A stretch of 6,508 nt of DNA, taken from positions 1-6,508 of the forward strand of contig JAJYGM010000286.1 in assembly GCA_021785095.1 (NCBI GenBank). Reading direction: 5' to 3'. The DNA comes from Actinomycetes bacterium (lineage in GTDB: Bacteria > Actinomycetota > Acidimicrobiia > Acidimicrobiales > Bog-793). Under the pieces are notes generated by a model. That model ran no database searches. It was given only the letters and a program-made list of their open reading frames with translations, and had not been told where the DNA came from. Both the position numbers and the translations under genes were made by a program. This document shows, piece by piece, positions 4,751 to 6,508 of the stretch; position 1 is the first letter of the stretch; every line of letters begins with the position of its first letter.

Positions 4751-6508
4751 TTGGCCGGTCCGCGTCCTTCGACACCGAAGACGGCTCCCCGTTCGGCCCC
4801 TGCGCCTTCGTCGGCCGGGCCCACCGGGCCCGTCGAGCCGGCGTTGCCCTCCGAGGCGCCGAGCGCACCGCTTGCGCCGCTGACCGGCGCGCTGCGCCAC
4901 GAGCAGTCGTTCACTCGGATCGTCGGAGCCCCCGACGCGACCCTCGCGGTCGCCGGCCCGGCGCAGGCGTTCGCGGTCGCCGGTCTCGCGCGGCTTGCCG
5001 ACCGCCGTCCGTTGCTCGTCGTCACCGCGACGGAGGCCGACGCCGACCGGTTCGCCGCCGATCTGGCCTGCTTCGTCGCCGCCGAGCCCGAGGCGGGAGG
5101 CGGAGACGACTCCCACGACTCGCACGACTCGCGCGACCCGGGGCTCGCGGTCGCGGGCGCGCTGTCCGACCCGGTGGTCCGGCTGCCCGCGTGGGAGACG
5201 CTTCCCTTCGAGAGGGTGAGCCCGGACGTCGCGACGATGGGCCAGCGCCTCGCGGTGATGTGGTCGCTCGCCGGGAGGGCAGGGGACGATGGCTCGCCGC
5301 CACGCCGCCCGACCTTCGTCGTCGCGTCGGTGCGCGCGCTGCTGCAGCGGCTGGCGCCCTGGCGGGAGATCGGCGGGCCGCTCGTCGTACGACGGGGGGC
5401 TCGTCTGGACGTCCGAGAGACGGTGTCGTGGCTCGCTGCCGCGGGTTACCGCCGGGAGCCTCAGGTCGAGCACCGCGGGGAGCTCGCAGTGCGCGGCGGC
5501 ATTCTCGACGTCTTCCCGTCCACGTCCGACGCGCCGGTGCGCGTCGACCTCTTCGGCGACGAGGTCGACCGCTTGACCTCCTTCGACGTGTCCGACCAAC
5601 GGGCGACGCGTGCGCTCGACGCTGCCGTGGTCTACGGCTGCCGTGAGCTCGTGCTCACCGACGAGGTGCGAGCCCGGTCGGCCCAGCTCGCCGAGTCCGA
5701 GCCGTGGGGCCGGCGGCACTGGGAGCGCCTCGCAGACGGCGACCCGTTCGACGGCATGGAGTCGTGGCTGCCGTGGCTCCAGCCGGACGAGGAGCTGCTC
5801 ACGGACCTCTTGGACGAGCGCTCCCAGGTGGTGGTGATCGAGCCTCGCCGCGTCCGAGACCGTGCGCTCGAGGTCGTCACCGAAGAAGCCGCGCTCGCCG
5901 ACACGTTGGCGGCGACCTGGGGCGCGCGGCCTCGCGCCGAGGTGGCCGAGGTGGCCGGGGTGGCCGGAGCGGACGGTGGGGAGGCCCCGGGCTCGGTCTT
6001 CCCGCGTCTCCACCTCCCGTTCTCCCGCCTGCTCGACCGGACGAAGGCGGCGTCGCTCGCGATCGTCCCCGTCGCCGGCACGCCGGACACGCCGACCGTC
6101 ACGGTGCGGGGCTTCGAGCACGTCGCCGGCGACGCGGCCCGGCTGGCCCGCCAGGTGCGCACCCTCGTCGAGGAGGGCTTCTCCGTCACGTTGTGCTCGA
6201 CCACCGCGCTCGGCACGTCCCGCCTCGCAGGGGTGCTGGCCCAAGAGGGCGTCGTCGCCCCGGCCGCCGAGCGCGCCGCGGGGACGGCGGGCGCGCGCGT
6301 GGTGACGGCCTCGCTCTCCGCCGGGTTCTCGCTCCCGGGCGCGCGCGTCGCCGTCCTCTCCGAGACCGACGTCACCGGCCGGCGCGCGGCCCACCGACGC
6401 GCCCGTCCGAGGGTCCGGCCGACCGACGGGTTCTTCGACGACCTCGGTCCGGGTGGCTACGTCGTCCACCGCCAGCACGGGGTCGCCCGCTACGCGGGCA
6501 TGACGACG
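4751..6508 (+). CDS. mfd: Transcription-repair coupling factor Mfd, N-terminal part (cut by window edge)
   Basis: Mfd displaces stalled RNA polymerase and recruits UvrA to start nucleotide excision repair. The frame is open from 4718 to the window end. The visible 586 residues (full length usually about 1150-1200) cover the UvrB-like module: a Rossmann-like start near PLLVVTATEADADRFAADL, LPAWETLPFERVSPD (from 145), AVRGGILDVFP (246-256) and VRVDLFGDEVD (263-273). SETDVTG (from 537) follows, then the RNA-polymerase-interacting CarD-like domain beginning at GYVVHRQHGVARY (569-581). The translocase motor and C-terminal domain lie outside. No ATG or GTG occurs in frame before residue 145, so the start must be rare: TTG 4751 has GAGG at 4739-4742, 8 nt upstream, and sits 10 nt after the pth stop; TTG 4844 would remove 31 Pro/Ala/Ser-rich residues and fits family length better. 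Two short nine-base repeats lie within it. Confidence 0.94.
   Translation, partial: MAGPRPSTPKTAPRSAPAPSSAGPTGPVEPALPSEAPSAPLAPLTGALRHEQSFTRIVGAPDATLAVAGPAQAFAVAGLARLADRRPLLVVTATEADADRFAADLACFVAAEPEAGGGDDSHDSHDSRDPGLAVAGALSDPVVRLPAWETLPFERVSPDVATMGQRLAVMWSLAGRAGDDGSPPRRPTFVVASVRALLQRLAPWREIGGPLVVRRGARLDVRETVSWLAAAGYRREPQVEHRGELAVRGGILDVFPSTSDAPVRVDLFGDEVDRLTSFDVSDQRATRALDAAVVYGCRELVLTDEVRARSAQLAESEPWGRRHWERLADGDPFDGMESWLPWLQPDEELLTDLLDERSQVVVIEPRRVRDRALEVVTEEAALADTLAATWGARPRAEVAEVAGVAGADGGEAPGSVFPRLHLPFSRLLDRTKAASLAIVPVAGTPDTPTVTVRGFEHVAGDAARLARQVRTLVEEGFSVTLCSTTALGTSRLAGVLAQEGVVAPAAERAAGTAGARVVTASLSAGFSLPGARVAVLSETDVTGRRAAHRRARPRVRPTDGFFDDLGPGGYVVHRQHGVARYAGMTT
5108..5137 (+). repeat. Nine-base in-frame microrepeat inside mfd (Asp-Ser-His)
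   Basis: The unit CACGACTCG is present twice exactly (5114-5131) and flanked by partial copies, encoding DSHDSHDSRD. It sits in a charged, Gly-rich loop just before the conserved LPAWETLPFE motif, where length variation among homologs is expected. It is probably slippage in a tolerant surface loop. Confidence 0.8.
5939..5965 (+). repeat. Nine-base in-frame microrepeat inside mfd (Glu-Val-Ala)
   Basis: GAGGTGGCC occurs twice exactly (5939-5947, 5948-5956), and a third copy has one changed base (5957-5965), giving the periodic peptide EVAEVAGVAGADGG. It lies in the linker between the UvrB-like part and the third domain, a region of low conservation in Mfd. Length variability between strains would be expected. 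Confidence 0.8.

Noticed and set aside
4478..6478. Long minus-strand open frame over pth and mfd (666 codons)
   Set aside because: The opposite strand encodes canonical Pth and Mfd motifs; this frame is a low-information Arg/Gly/Ala-rich shadow.

Overview
The window is very GC-rich bacterial DNA with dense coding on the plus strand. It carries a well-known gene neighbourhood, glmU - prs - rplY (ctc) - pth - mfd, preceded by a tRNA-Gln gene. That order is shared by Actinomycetota and Bacillota. The high GC, the actinobacterial style of the proteins (Prs, the CTC-type L25, and an MprA-like response regulator) and TANNNT-type -10 elements point to a high-GC actinobacterium. Acidimicrobiia or a relative is my best guess from memory of these proteins; no search was possible.

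Layout. Minus strand 510 to 1 (cut by the window edge): an OmpR/PhoB-family response regulator. It is divergent from tRNA-Gln(UUG) at 686-758. Between the tRNA and glmU (759-1025) lies a non-coding gap with a perfect 17-bp tandem repeat array (795-871). Then, all on the plus strand: glmU (1026-2189), prs (about 2266-3246), a 174-nt leader region with a candidate promoter and hairpin, rplY (3421-4083), pth (about 4168-4740) and mfd (about 4751 to the window end, incomplete).

How the genes fit together. They are housekeeping functions with little direct biochemical link. GlmU makes UDP-GlcNAc for cell wall synthesis, Prs makes PRPP for nucleotides, histidine and tryptophan, and L25/CTC binds 5S rRNA. 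Pth recycles peptidyl-tRNA, and Mfd couples stalled RNA polymerase to excision repair. The short gaps (prs after glmU, pth after rplY, mfd about 10 nt after pth) suggest partial co-transcription, with possible internal promoters before prs and rplY.

I see no mobile element, CRISPR array or novel multigene system. The points worth a second look are: (1) GlmU stops before the acetyltransferase active site although its uridyltransferase half looks intact; (2) Pth has Lys where the family's conserved Asn114 should be; (3) pth lies in the same frame as rplY, directly after its stop codon, with an open frame and a possible CTG start; (4) the 17-bp tandem array beside the tRNA; and (5) start-codon and promoter details at prs, rplY and mfd.
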